A stretch of 64,000 nt of DNA, from the NCBI GenBank assembly GCA_035593725.1, contig DAOSZN010000005.1, positions 1 through 64,000 on the forward strand, given 5' to 3'. This DNA is from UBA4971 sp029551185. GTDB taxonomy: Bacteria; Bacillota; SHA-98; UBA4971. Shown in pieces: positions 52,323-61,280 of this stretch. The position numbers and the translations under genes are program-made. The notes below the pieces were generated by a model, which searched no databases, had not been told where the DNA came from, and saw only the letters and a program-made list of their open reading frames with translations. How positions within the stretch are numbered: position 1 is the first letter of the stretch; the number at the start of each line of letters is the position of its first letter.

Positions 52323-52709
52323 GTGGAGATTGGAAGTCTAATTGCAATTGCAATTACAGTGACTGTCCTCACAGTGCTAATCAGGCCCCAGCGTCCTGAG
52401 ATAGCCATATGGCTCAGTGTTATTGCCGGACTAATAATAATCGGAAGGGTCCTCCCTTATATCAACTTTATCATAAAGACACTGACTGATATTATTGCTA
52501 CAACTAAAGCCGGGTCCGTGTATTTCACTACTGTGCTGAAAGTCGTGGGAATCGCTTACTTGGCAGGGTTCGGTGCAGAGATATGCAGAGACGCGGGCGA
52601 AGGGGCAACCGCAAGCAAACTGGAACTAGCCGGGAAAGTGATTATCCTTTTGACTGCGCTCCCTGTTCTCATAGCCGTCTTGGAGACCATCACCAGAGTT
52701 CTGAAGTAG
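52323..52709 (+). CDS. spoIIIAD: Stage III sporulation protein AD
   Basis: 128 residues, four hydrophobic segments (EIGSLIAIAITVTVLTVLI; IAIWLSVIAGLIIIGRVL; VVGIAYLAGFGAEICRDAG; GKVIILLTALPVLIAVLET). GTG 52323 lies nine bases after AAAGGAG and gives the family N-terminus; the frame is open from 52281 but that extension is hydrophilic and unconserved. Confidence 0.94.
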   Translation: MEIGSLIAIAITVTVLTVLIRPQRPEIAIWLSVIAGLIIIGRVLPYINFIIKTLTDIIATTKAGSVYFTTVLKVVGIAYLAGFGAEICRDAGEGATASKLELAGKVIILLTALPVLIAVLETITRVLK

Positions 52710-52819
52710 GCTCTGTAGTATAGACGACGAATTCCCGACAGGCCTTGGTAAGCTGTGGAATCTCGGTAGACTGTGGGACCGGCATACGCGACTGCCAAGA
52801 GGCTGGGAAAGGAAGAAGT

Positions 52820-54058
52820 ATGAACCTGATTCGTATGGCATGTCGTAATCATATACAGGTTATTCTCCTTGTGGCTCTTTTAGCGTCAGGACTTATCCTC
52901 AGCCCTTGGACTCTTTGCTTTGCGAATCCTGCCCCGTCTCGGGATTCTCAAGGCATGTCCGGTCTTGAAGAAGACATTCTCAAGGCGCAACTGGATGCCT
53001 TGGATACTACCGCCCTTCAGGGTTTCTTAGAAGACATGGACAGTAGCATGAGAGAGTTCTTTCCCGGTTTGGATATAGCCGGGCTTGTCAGATCGCCGGG
53101 GAAAGCCTTAGGCGGATTTGATCCGGTAAGCGTAGTGACAGGCGTGCTCAAGGTAATTGCCGGTGAGGTTAGGGCAAGTCTTGCGCTCCTTGGCCAGCTG
53201 ATCATACTTGCCGTTATGTGCGGGATTCTCTCAGAGTTCGCATCAGGGTTTGAGATTGAGCAGGTAACAACTATAGCTCGGTCTGCGTGTTTTATGGTCC
53301 TTGCCTTAATGGCAACAAACAGTTTTCTCGTTACGATACAGGCTGCGAATGATGCAGTGGATAGAATGACTACTTTCATGCACGCGTCCACACCTCTTCT
53401 ATTCGCCTTGCTGTCCGCTGTGGGAGGAATTACGTCAGCTGCGGTAATGAGTCCTGCTGTAGTGGCAGTCGCAGGACTTTCAAGCGGGCTGGCGCGTAAT
53501 GTTGTGTTCCCGCTTCTTTTCCTCTCCGCACTGCTTGAGATTTCAAGCATGATTGCGGACCGGGTGCAATTAACACAGTTTTCGCAGCTTGCCAGGGATG
53601 TTGCTGTTGCCTGTCTTGGCGGCGGGATGACGCTCTTTGTCGGGGTAATGACTATCCGAGGCGTAGGTGCTCAAGTAGCTGACTCTTTGTCAATTCGAAC
53701 TGCGAAATTCGTGTCAGGGACCTTTATTCCTATCCTAGGGAAAATGTTTTCAGATGCAGTAGGCATAGTAGCAAACTGCGCTGCTCTTATCCATGGAGGC
53801 TTGTCAGTGGCAGGTGTTGTTACGGTGTTTATGATTTGCCTCGTGCCTGCGGCCAAAATTCTGTCTGTTGCTATCATGTATAGATTAGCAGGCGCAATAG
53901 TCGAACCTCTGGGGGACCAAGGGCTTTCCAAGTGTCTCGGCGTCCTGGGCAACACACTGATACTGGTCCTCGTTACTTTGGGTGTTGTGGCTGTTGCCTT
54001 CCTTGCCGTCATAAGTGTAATATCCGGTCTTATGAATTTCGCTGTGACTCTGAGGTAG
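52820..54058 (+). CDS. spoIIIAE: Stage III sporulation protein AE
   Basis: 412 residues: signal peptide (about 10-35), an extracytoplasmic segment, and about seven membrane helices (LAVMCGILSEFASGFEIEQV, LLFALLSAVGGITSAAVMSP and others), all typical of SpoIIIAE. It is the large integral membrane subunit. ATG 52820 after AAAGGAAG; the longer frame from 52745 lacks a ribosome binding site. Confidence 0.94.
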   Translation: MNLIRMACRNHIQVILLVALLASGLILSPWTLCFANPAPSRDSQGMSGLEEDILKAQLDALDTTALQGFLEDMDSSMREFFPGLDIAGLVRSPGKALGGFDPVSVVTGVLKVIAGEVRASLALLGQLIILAVMCGILSEFASGFEIEQVTTIARSACFMVLALMATNSFLVTIQAANDAVDRMTTFMHASTPLLFALLSAVGGITSAAVMSPAVVAVAGLSSGLARNVVFPLLFLSALLEISSMIADRVQLTQFSQLARDVAVACLGGGMTLFVGVMTIRGVGAQVADSLSIRTAKFVSGTFIPILGKMFSDAVGIVANCAALIHGGLSVAGVVTVFMICLVPAAKILSVAIMYRLAGAIVEPLGDQGLSKCLGVLGNTLILVLVTLGVVAVAFLAVISVISGLMNFAVTLR

Positions 54059-54067
54059 GTGAAGGTG

Positions 54068-54670
54068 TTGGTTAAGACCGTGACAGAGTGGGCAAGGGAT
54101 CTGATTGTGATTAGCTTAGCGTTTGCATTCACCGAAATGCTCTTGCCTGCCAATGAACTTCGGAGGTTTGCCAGGGTTGTTATGGGCGTTGCAATGATTG
54201 CAGTTATCGTCAGCTTTGTTTTGGATATTTCTGCGACAATGGATGACGTCTTAGAGTCTCAGGTAGGGTTCACGCCAAATCAGACTGGAATGTCTGAAAG
54301 CCAAAGCTGGGTTGCCAAAGGAGAACTCATTGCATATCGGGGGCTTGAAATCGCAGGGGTGGAGGCAAAACAGAAGATTGCCCGACAATTGGAGTCCATC
54401 GCCAGATTGGCGTCGGGAGCGGATGAAGCTCGTGCTGAGATTGAATTCACTGAGCGAGGTGATATCAGACGCATCTATATGACTCTTGAGAATCTTAATA
54501 TATCAGCCTTTGGAACTTTACGCGATGACAGAGGAGACTCCCGGGATCCGGCTAGGCCGGATAGTAGGCAACTTGCTACGTTTATAGAGGAGCGAGTCAT
54601 TAACGCAATACGGGATTTTTATGGGTTTTCCCATGATGTAGAGATTTCTGTGTCAGTCAATCTCAAGTAA
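54068..54670 (+). CDS. spoIIIAF: Stage III sporulation protein AF
   Basis: 200 residues. Two N-terminal membrane helices (LIVISLAFAFTEMLLPANE; VVMGVAMIAVIVSFVLDI), then a cytoplasmic-face domain resembling secretion ring-building modules, ending IRDFYGFSHDVEISVSV. The start is uncertain: TTG 54068, GTG 54065 and GTG 54059 are all in frame; 54068 has the best spacing to AGGTGA. Confidence 0.9.
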   Translation: MVKTVTEWARDLIVISLAFAFTEMLLPANELRRFARVVMGVAMIAVIVSFVLDISATMDDVLESQVGFTPNQTGMSESQSWVAKGELIAYRGLEIAGVEAKQKIARQLESIARLASGADEARAEIEFTERGDIRRIYMTLENLNISAFGTLRDDRGDSRDPARPDSRQLATFIEERVINAIRDFYGFSHDVEISVSVNLK

Positions 54671-54712
54671 CAGTTCTTTTGTGTAAGCGTATGAGCTCAT
54701 AGGGAGACAGGG

Positions 54713-55375
54713 ATGGTGAGAGGCGTGGGCTCTTCAATCATTGAGTTTTTGGAAGGACTCATAAAACGCGCTGACGGTGGGAGGGGAGGCGATATTAAGC
54801 CCACTCAGCTGAAGAAAATCGGAATTCTTGTTTTCATAGGATTTGTGGGTGTCCTTCTTCTTCTGCTCAGCTTTTCGCCAAGATTGAGTAGCCCGTCCGG
54901 CAATCGGGGGGATCTGAGCCACACTCGTGAAGACCAGGCCTTCGCTACGACAGAAAGCGGGTACGGCCTTACCGACGATGAGGTTCATCTGGAGAGGAGG
55001 CTGGCGGAGATACTTTCCCAGGTGCAGGGGGCAGGCCTGGTAAGCGTCAAGGTTACCTTTCTTTCGGGGCGACTCTATGATTATGCGGAAAATCAAACGC
55101 ATGAAGAGAACGTCTCTCGAGAATTAGATACGCAAGGTGCAACTCGAGAGACAACACAGACAAGAAAGAGCGGAGAGATCGTTACCACACAGGAGAGAAC
55201 AACAGGGCTTGCTGTACCGGTAGTACGGAATTTCACTGAACCCAAGATTCAAGGTGTCCTTGTTGTCGCGGATGGCGCCAAAGATGCCAAGGTGAAAAAG
55301 GCGCTAATCGAAGCGGTAACGACCCTCCTTGATATCCCTTATCATAAGGTAGCGGTGCTACCACGCCAAAGGTAG
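54713..55375 (+). CDS. spoIIIAG: Stage III sporulation protein AG
   Basis: 220 residues: one membrane helix (about 38-58, KIGILVFIGFVGVLLLLLS), a linker and a ring-building domain (about 90-215; LAEILSQVQGAGLVSVKVTF, IQGVLVVADGAKDAKVKKAL). SpoIIIAG assembles a 30-subunit, secretin-like ring in the intermembrane space. ATG 54713 after AGGGAG. Confidence 0.94.
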   Translation: MVRGVGSSIIEFLEGLIKRADGGRGGDIKPTQLKKIGILVFIGFVGVLLLLLSFSPRLSSPSGNRGDLSHTREDQAFATTESGYGLTDDEVHLERRLAEILSQVQGAGLVSVKVTFLSGRLYDYAENQTHEENVSRELDTQGATRETTQTRKSGEIVTTQERTTGLAVPVVRNFTEPKIQGVLVVADGAKDAKVKKALIEAVTTLLDIPYHKVAVLPRQR

Positions 55376-55384
55376 GTGAAAGCC

Positions 55385-55948
55385 ATGCGGGACAGGGCAA
55401 GAGCCGGTTTTGCGCTGATGGTTGTAATTGCGGTGGTGCTCGGGGTCCTCGTAGGAATGAAGAATGTTGCAGTGAAACAAGATGAAGGGCTGTTATCTGT
55501 GAGCGAAATCTCCGGCGCCTGGAAAGAACCCATGTCACAGGATGATTCAACCCCGGAAATGGCCTATCAAGACTCTTCTATAAAATTGTCAGATGAAGAA
55601 GGCGATATCCTTGACTCGCTGAGGCTTGAGCGAAGCAAAACCAGGTCAAGGAATATTGAATCCCTGGAAATGATAGCGCGGGATTCCGGTCTGTCAGACG
55701 AGGCAAGAACAGCAGCCAGCATGCAACTTCTGGATTTGTCAAAGAGGATGGAAGCTGAGGCGGAAGCAGAAGCTTTAATAAAGGCGAGAGGCTACAAAGA
55801 CGCTTTGGTTTTCGTCAGGGGGGATACCTGTGACGTAGTAATTTCCGGCAAAGAGCTCTCAAAAACTGATGCCGAGCAAATCGGGGATATTGCTGCCAGG
55901 TGCTTAGGGGTGGATCTCGCTAATATTACAATAATTGAGCAAGGTTAG
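55385..55948 (+). CDS. spoIIIAH: Stage III sporulation protein AH
   Basis: 187 residues. N-terminal helix (ARAGFALMVVIAVVLGVLVG), a helical linker and the YscJ/FliF-like ring domain (KARGYKDALVFVRGDTCDVVI). SpoIIIAH binds SpoIIQ across the two membranes and anchors the channel. ATG 55385 has AGGTGA five bases upstream; GTG 55376 is the alternative. It closes the operon; the next 240 bases hold no certain gene. Confidence 0.93.
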   Translation: MRDRARAGFALMVVIAVVLGVLVGMKNVAVKQDEGLLSVSEISGAWKEPMSQDDSTPEMAYQDSSIKLSDEEGDILDSLRLERSKTRSRNIESLEMIARDSGLSDEARTAASMQLLDLSKRMEAEAEAEALIKARGYKDALVFVRGDTCDVVISGKELSKTDAEQIGDIAARCLGVDLANITIIEQG

Positions 55949-56190
55949 ATCGGTAACATGGTCAAGACCGGTCCGTCGATGGTATGATTAAAGCAGGAAA
56001 AGAAAAGGTTGTGGTGAATATAGGGAAGCATGTGTATTGACCCGAGTTACGGCTATCAATACTCCGGGTCGGGCAGCCTATATCTGAAACCGGCTAAAAG
56101 TGCAGAGGGCTGTTGAAGGAGATGACACGGAACAATATGAGTTCTGCCCATCAAGGGGTATGTTGGAACAACGGAAGGCAGGCAAAACAA

Positions 56191-56607
56191 GTGGAACTCA
56201 AAGACTTAAGGCGGGAGGTCGCCGGCTTCGCCAGGATAATGAGGGAATATGACATTGTTGAAATGGAACTGGAGACAGAAGGCTTGGTTATTAAGCTTCG
56301 CAGTGAATCAAAGTCTTCTCCTCCACGCAGCGTCGAGGTTGGGGTTGAGGCGATATCGGAGGACAGTCATATTACAATAACAGCACCTATGGTTGGCACT
56401 TTCTACAAGGCCCCTGCGCCTGACGAGGCGCCTTATGTTAGGGTAGGCGATACTGTCCTGCCCGGGCAGACCTTGTGTATTATCGAGGCGATGAAGACTA
56501 TGAACGAGATCCAGTCTGAGGTAAGAGGTAGGATTGTGGAGATCTTGACTGAAAACGCGGAACCTGTAGAGTACGGCCAGCCCCTTTTCATCTTAGAAAC
56601 GCTATAA
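56191..56607 (+). CDS. accB: Acetyl-CoA carboxylase biotin carboxyl carrier protein
   Basis: 138 residues. Residues 1-30 match the BCCP N-terminus (ELKDLRREVAGFARIMREYD), an acidic/Ser linker follows, and the biotinyl domain carries the biotinylated Lys in IEAMKTMNEIQSE. BCCP carries carboxybiotin between AccC and AccAD. GTG 56191 fits the usual N-terminus, with GGCAGG eight bases upstream. The frame is open to TTG 56113, and a start at 56113 or ATG 56137 is possible. Confidence 0.92.
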   Translation: MELKDLRREVAGFARIMREYDIVEMELETEGLVIKLRSESKSSPPRSVEVGVEAISEDSHITITAPMVGTFYKAPAPDEAPYVRVGDTVLPGQTLCIIEAMKTMNEIQSEVRGRIVEILTENAEPVEYGQPLFILETL

Positions 56608-56639
56608 GTGTATGTTCTACGAAATGCAGGAGGTATATT

Positions 56640-58007
56640 GTGTCTCGTCTCTCAATCCGAAAAGTAGTTGTAGCAAATAGGGGTGAAATCGCCCTGAGAA
56701 TCATTAGGGCTGCTAGGGAGCTTGGCATTGAATCTGTAGCGCTCTACTCCGAGCCTGATAAGGATTCTCTTCCGGTGCTCATGGCTGATGAGGCATATTG
56801 CATTGGGCCCGGACCCAGTATTGGGAGCTACCTTAACATCGCCAATATTATAAGTGCAGCGCAAGTGTCAGGAGCCGACGCGATTCACCCGGGTTATGGG
56901 TTTCTTGCCGAAAACTCTCATTTTAGAGAGATATGTTCATCCCATGGGATCAAGTTCATAGGTCCCGGATACGACGTAATGAGGAGCATGGGGAACAAAG
57001 CCACAGCGAAGCAGCTAATGGCTGAACACGGACTCAGGGTTATTCCGGGCACCGTGGGCATCATACACGATGCGGAAGAAGCCTTAGTGTTTGCAGCCAA
57101 GTATGGTTTTCCTGTAATGATTAAAGCTGCTGCAGGTGGTGGAGGAAAAGGAATGCGCATAGCCTATGACGAAGATGAGCTTGCCAGGGGCGTTAAGTTT
57201 GCCCAGACTGAAGCGGAAGCTGCATTTGGGGTCCCCGGAGTCTACCTCGAACGTTACTTTCCCGGCGCAAGGCATGTTGAAGTTCAGGTATTAGTGGATG
57301 AGCAAGGTCGCGCTGTGCAATTGGGAGAGCGAGATTGCTCTGTCCAGCGCGGACATCAGAAGCTTGTGGAAGAATCGCCGTCTCCTGTTATAGATGACAG
57401 TGTCCGTCAAGCTATGGGGAATGCAGCTTTAATGGGTGCAGTTGCTGTTGGTTATACGAACGCAGGCACTGTTGAGTTTCTTGTAGACTCTGACGGCGTG
57501 TTTTACTTTCTTGAGATGAATACAAGAATTCAGGTGGAGCACCCTGTAACCGAGTTTGTCACCGGGATTGATATTGTACGGGCTCAGTTTATAATAGCAT
57601 CAGGTGAACCGCTGCCTTTCAGCCAAGAGGATGTGAATGCGAAAGGCCATGCAATAGAATGCAGGATATGCGCGGAGGATCCGAAAAGAAACTTTATGCC
57701 TACGCCAGGGCAAGTCAAGAGGCTGGTATTACCGGGAGGGCCTTGGGTCAGGGTGGATACAGCCCTTTATCCCGGATGCCATGTTCCTGCCTACTACGAC
57801 TCGCTCATTGCCAAAGTTGTGGTGTGGGGAAATGATAGAGATGAAGCCATACAAAGGATGGCAAGGGCTTTGGATGAATTCATAATTGAGGGAATTTCCA
57901 CGAATTTAGAGTTTCAACGTACACTCATTACAAGCTCTGCATTCCGTCAAGGTGAGATTTACTGTGACAACGACGTGCTGGACCTCGTTTTCGGAGATGC
58001 ACGTTGA
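56640..58007 (+). CDS. accC: Acetyl-CoA carboxylase biotin carboxylase subunit
   Basis: 455 residues. VVVANRGEIALRIIRAAREL at the start, IHPGYGFLAEN, the ATP-grasp glycine loop AAAGGGGKGMRIA, ERDCSVQRGHQKLVEE and EMNTRIQVEHPVTE. It carboxylates biotin with bicarbonate and ATP. GTG 56640 lies six bases after AGGAGG. Paired with accB just upstream, as usual; accD/accA are elsewhere. Confidence 0.97.
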   Translation: MSRLSIRKVVVANRGEIALRIIRAARELGIESVALYSEPDKDSLPVLMADEAYCIGPGPSIGSYLNIANIISAAQVSGADAIHPGYGFLAENSHFREICSSHGIKFIGPGYDVMRSMGNKATAKQLMAEHGLRVIPGTVGIIHDAEEALVFAAKYGFPVMIKAAAGGGGKGMRIAYDEDELARGVKFAQTEAEAAFGVPGVYLERYFPGARHVEVQVLVDEQGRAVQLGERDCSVQRGHQKLVEESPSPVIDDSVRQAMGNAALMGAVAVGYTNAGTVEFLVDSDGVFYFLEMNTRIQVEHPVTEFVTGIDIVRAQFIIASGEPLPFSQEDVNAKGHAIECRICAEDPKRNFMPTPGQVKRLVLPGGPWVRVDTALYPGCHVPAYYDSLIAKVVVWGNDRDEAIQRMARALDEFIIEGISTNLEFQRTLITSSAFRQGEIYCDNDVLDLVFGDAR

Positions 58008-58053
58008 TTGTCACTGATTACATGTGCTGATATAATACACCCAGGAGGAGGGT

Positions 58054-58479
58054 ATGAGCGCTATGCAGCCAGGAGAAATGCGTTACCCTGAGGCTCCTTC
58101 ACAAGGAGCGCGTTGTGCTCTTGGGACCGTAAAAATTGCAGGCGAGGTAGTCAGCGTAATTGCTGGGCTCGCAGCTATGGAAGTCGAAGGTGTAGCCGGC
58201 ATGTCCAGCGGCATTGCAGGCGACATAGTTGAGCTGCTTGGACGGCGGAACCTAGCTAAAGGGGTCAAAGTTGAAGTAGGAGAGAGGGAAGCAGCTGTAG
58301 ATCTCTATATTGTTGTGAACTACGGTGTTAGGATTCCTGAAGTCGCATGGAGAGTCCAACAAAACGTGAAACAAGCGATTGAAAGCATGACCGGCCGAGA
58401 AGTCGTAGAGGTTAATGTTCATGTCCAGGGAGTGAATTTCCAAGTCGAGGAGAAGAAAGAGGAGCCAAGAGTACGCTAG
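58054..58479 (+). CDS. Asp23/Gls24 family envelope stress protein (YqhY-like)
   Basis: 141 residues. GTVKIAGEVVSVIAGLAAME, then EGVAGMSS and KGVKVEVGEREAAVDLYIVV, VQQNVKQAIESMTG are the family motifs. Bacillus yqhY also follows accC and is tied to acetyl-CoA carboxylase control. The next gene encodes the membrane anchor AmaP. ATG 58054 after AGGAGGAGGG. Confidence 0.94.
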   Translation: MSAMQPGEMRYPEAPSQGARCALGTVKIAGEVVSVIAGLAAMEVEGVAGMSSGIAGDIVELLGRRNLAKGVKVEVGEREAAVDLYIVVNYGVRIPEVAWRVQQNVKQAIESMTGREVVEVNVHVQGVNFQVEEKKEEPRVR

Positions 58480-58504
58480 CAACACCGGTGAAAGGAGTAG
58501 TCCT

Positions 58505-59050
58505 ATGAAAATACATGACCGGGTCGTTGTATTCATTTCAGCTATACTGCTGCTCGTGGTAGGCCTGATCTTTATTGCTATGGCATTTGGGCCTAATCCA
58601 ACCAGTTTTTTTTCACATGTCTTTCTTACCAGGCAATACGGAGGCCTGCGTCCGGCAGTGATTGTTATCTCAATTATTGCTGTTGCAGCAGGTGCGTACT
58701 TAATATGGCTGACTTTTCGCAGCCGGGGGCGCAGGAAAACGATTGTTCGCGCAACAGGTCTTGGTGAGGTCAGGATTTCGCCTCTTGCCATCGAGACCCT
58801 TGTCAGAAGGGGCGCACGTGAAGTTCCCGGAATACAGGATGTTGATACTGTAGTTGATGTTTCAGGAGAAGATATCGAAATATACGTTTCAGTTGTTGTC
58901 AGTCCTGATGTCTCTATCCCCGGAGTAGCCGAGCAGATTCAGGCTAAACTGGGAAGATACATTAGCGATACAATTGGGGTGGATGTATCCAGGGTGACAG
59001 TACATGTACGCAATGTAGGCCATGTCGAGAGGCCTCAGAGGGTAATCTAA
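58505..59050 (+). CDS. amaP: Alkaline shock response membrane anchor protein AmaP
   Basis: 181 residues: two N-terminal membrane helices (VVVFISAILLLVVGLIFIA; AVIVISIIAVAAGAYLIWL) and a cytoplasmic Asp23-like domain (ISPLAIETLVRRGAREVPGI, VAEQIQAKLGRYISDTIG). AmaP tethers Asp23 proteins to the membrane. ATG 58505 after GAAAGGAG. It forms a trio with the flanking Asp23 and DUF2273 genes. Confidence 0.9.
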   Translation: MKIHDRVVVFISAILLLVVGLIFIAMAFGPNPTSFFSHVFLTRQYGGLRPAVIVISIIAVAAGAYLIWLTFRSRGRRKTIVRATGLGEVRISPLAIETLVRRGAREVPGIQDVDTVVDVSGEDIEIYVSVVVSPDVSIPGVAEQIQAKLGRYISDTIGVDVSRVTVHVRNVGHVERPQRVI

Positions 59051-59140
59051 TCGATGAAGCAGACCCTTACGTGATCTGTGCATCTCCCCGGAAACCAGGA
59101 TTTGAAGATGTGGACTAGATAGGAAAAGAGGTGCAACTTA

Positions 59141-59380
59141 ATGCAGCCCGGGTTGCGGGATTTCTTGCGTGTCGCTCTCATTAGATATCCGGGAAAGCTG
59201 ATAGGGACGATTCTGGGGCTTATCGTCGGATTGGTGATGGTGATTTCAGGCCCCATTGCCGGACTATATTTAGCTGCTTGCATAGGAGTAGGCTACCTTG
59301 TCGGTAATTATTTGGATCGAGGAAGAAGAGACGCTAATGACATTTTTCTGGAAGACTTTCTCCCGCCCGATGAGCGCTAA
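59141..59380 (+). CDS. DUF2273 small membrane protein
   Basis: 79 residues with one long or two short membrane segments (GTILGLIVGLVMVISGPIAG, LYLAACIGVGYLVGNYLDRG). This matches the DUF2273 proteins regularly found with Asp23 and AmaP. ATG 59141 follows AAAAGAGGTGCAACTTA. It is likely part of the envelope-stress complex; biochemical role unknown. Confidence 0.88.
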   Translation: MQPGLRDFLRVALIRYPGKLIGTILGLIVGLVMVISGPIAGLYLAACIGVGYLVGNYLDRGRRDANDIFLEDFLPPDER

Positions 59381-59410
59381 CGCGGAGCGTGGGAGGTTAG
59401 GGGGATTGCT

Positions 59411-59818
59411 TTGACAAGGAGGGATGCGCGAGAAGCCGCGTTCATCGTGCTTTTTCAAGTAGATGTAGGGCGTATGAACCCCGAAACGGCCATTCGGACT
59501 ACACTTGGCAACAAGGAGCCTGGAGCCGGGAATCTTGCATATCTTCGCCGTGTTGTCCTTGGAACCCTCGAAAACCTCGAGTCTATTGACGATGTCATCT
59601 CTCGCCTTGCTATCGGTTGGACGTTGGATCGTATGGGAGCAGTGGACCGAAACCTTCTCAGACTTGCAGTCTATGAGATCCTGTTCCTTGATGATATTCC
59701 TGTGAATGTAGCGATAAATGAGGCAGTTACCCTTGCAAAGAAGTTCGGGGATGACGAGTCATGGAAGTTTATAAACGGCATCTTAGGAAAGTTGGCGCGG
59801 GAGATGAAAGACGATTAG
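59411..59818 (+). CDS. nusB: Transcription antitermination factor NusB
   Basis: 135 residues: TRRDAREAAFIVLFQVDVGR, VLGTLENLESIDDVISRLA, MGAVDRNLLRLAVYEILFL and VNVAINEAVTLAKKFGDDES. NusB binds boxA RNA with S10 to support rRNA antitermination. TTG 59411, with AGGGGG upstream. Its stop abuts the xseA ATG. Confidence 0.96.
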   Translation: MTRRDAREAAFIVLFQVDVGRMNPETAIRTTLGNKEPGAGNLAYLRRVVLGTLENLESIDDVISRLAIGWTLDRMGAVDRNLLRLAVYEILFLDDIPVNVAINEAVTLAKKFGDDESWKFINGILGKLAREMKDD

Positions 59819-61048
59819 ATGCTGGCTGTCTATTCTGTTTCAGAAATAAGCAAGTACATAAAAGGACTTATAGAGAGTGATGATTTTCTCGCAGGTGTTT
59901 GGATAAAAGGGGAGATCTCCAACTTTACTCTGCATTCATCAGGACATATGTATTTCAGCCTGAAGGATGAGTCCGGCCGGTTGAGATGCGTGATGTTCAG
60001 GTCTGCCAACTTGAGACTCGGATTCATGCCTTCTGATGGAATGTCAGTGTTTGCATATGGTGCTATAGGCATGTATGAGAGATCCGGCGATATCCAGCTT
60101 TATGTAGAAGATATGATGCCTTCAGGAACCGGCTCTTTATACCTGGCTTTCCTTCAACTTAAGGAAAAGCTGGATAAGGAAGGGCTTTTTTCGCCTTCCA
60201 GGAAAAGGGAGCTGCCGGAGTTCCCAAAAGTTGTGGCAGTTGTAACCTCCCCTACGGGGGCTGCTGTACGCGATGTGATCACAGTCATAAAAAGGCGTGC
60301 GCCCGGTGTCACCGTTCTTGCCGTCCCTGCGTCGGTTCAGGGTGACGACGCCCCTCTGAGTATTGTCAAGGCTCTTGATTTGGTGAATCGAGCCGGCTTC
60401 ATTGACGTTGTCATTGTGGGACGAGGCGGGGGGTCAATTGAAGAGCTTATGGCGTTCAATGATGAAAGGGTCGCAAGGGCGATCGCATCGTGCAAGGTTC
60501 CTGTAATATCTGCTGTGGGGCACGAGACGGATTTTACTATCGCTGATTTTGTCGCTGACAAACGGGCTGCCACTCCGTCAGCTGCTGCTGAAATGGCTGT
60601 GCCTGACACAGGCGAGTTAGCGAAGACCGTTTTTCAACTCAGTTTGCGCCTTTCGGGTATTATTCGGACTCAGGTGTCTGACAATAAGGGGAAGCTCCGG
60701 ATGCAAGTCAGGTCACATGTTTTAAGGTTCCCGATGGAGTTGACAAGATACCACCGTCAGCGCCTTTCTCTTGCAGTTGACCGCCTTTACGCTTTTACCA
60801 CAGGCGCGGTTTCTGTGAAGCGCGAAGATTTCAAGGCTTTGGCAGGCCGTCTTGACGGTCTGAGCCCTTTGAGGACTCTTTCGCGAGGGTATGGGTTTAT
60901 CCGAAGACTGCCTGACATGACTGTTGTGCGCAGCGTGGGACAGGTGACGCCTGAAGAAGATTTGGAAGTCGTGCTTCAAGACGGGCGCTTTACCGCTACT
61001 GTAAAGTCAGTTGAGGGAGAGGAGGAGAGCGCAGGTGGGAAAGGCTGA
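59819..61048 (+). CDS. xseA: Exodeoxyribonuclease VII large subunit
   Basis: 409 residues: N-terminal OB fold (VSEISKYIKGLIESDDFLAG, VWIKGEISNF), catalytic region VVTSPTGAAVRDVITVIKRR and GRGGGSIEELMAFNDE, VISAVGHETDFTIADFVADK-type block, then a coiled coil. It degrades single-stranded DNA with XseB. Its end overlaps the XseB start by 14 bases. Confidence 0.96.
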   Translation: MLAVYSVSEISKYIKGLIESDDFLAGVWIKGEISNFTLHSSGHMYFSLKDESGRLRCVMFRSANLRLGFMPSDGMSVFAYGAIGMYERSGDIQLYVEDMMPSGTGSLYLAFLQLKEKLDKEGLFSPSRKRELPEFPKVVAVVTSPTGAAVRDVITVIKRRAPGVTVLAVPASVQGDDAPLSIVKALDLVNRAGFIDVVIVGRGGGSIEELMAFNDERVARAIASCKVPVISAVGHETDFTIADFVADKRAATPSAAAEMAVPDTGELAKTVFQLSLRLSGIIRTQVSDNKGKLRMQVRSHVLRFPMELTRYHRQRLSLAVDRLYAFTTGAVSVKREDFKALAGRLDGLSPLRTLSRGYGFIRRLPDMTVVRSVGQVTPEEDLEVVLQDGRFTATVKSVEGEEESAGGKG

Positions 61049-61280
61049 AGGAGACATTAGCTTTGAGGAGGCCATGAAACAGCTGGAGGAGACGGTAGAC
61101 TTGCTCGAAGGAGGGACCCTCGGGCTTGAGGAATCCCTTGAGGCTTTCGAAAGAGGGATGTCTTTGGTGGGAATCTGCCAAAAAAAACTGGAGGACGCTG
61201 AAACAAGAATCGCAAAGCTTATTGAGACAAAAGACGGAAGGCTTGTTACCGAGCCATTTCGGGTCGGGGACGAGTCCTGA
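61035..61280 (+). CDS. xseB: Exodeoxyribonuclease VII small subunit
   Basis: 81 residues, a two-helix hairpin protein: ISFEEAMKQLEETVDLLEGG, LGLEESLEAFERGMSLVGIC, KLEDAETRIAKLI. GTG 61035 lies behind GGAGGAGAG and within the end of xseA, so the two are coupled. The stop TGA shares its last A with the ispA ATG. Confidence 0.95.
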   Translation: MGKAEGDISFEEAMKQLEETVDLLEGGTLGLEESLEAFERGMSLVGICQKKLEDAETRIAKLIETKDGRLVTEPFRVGDES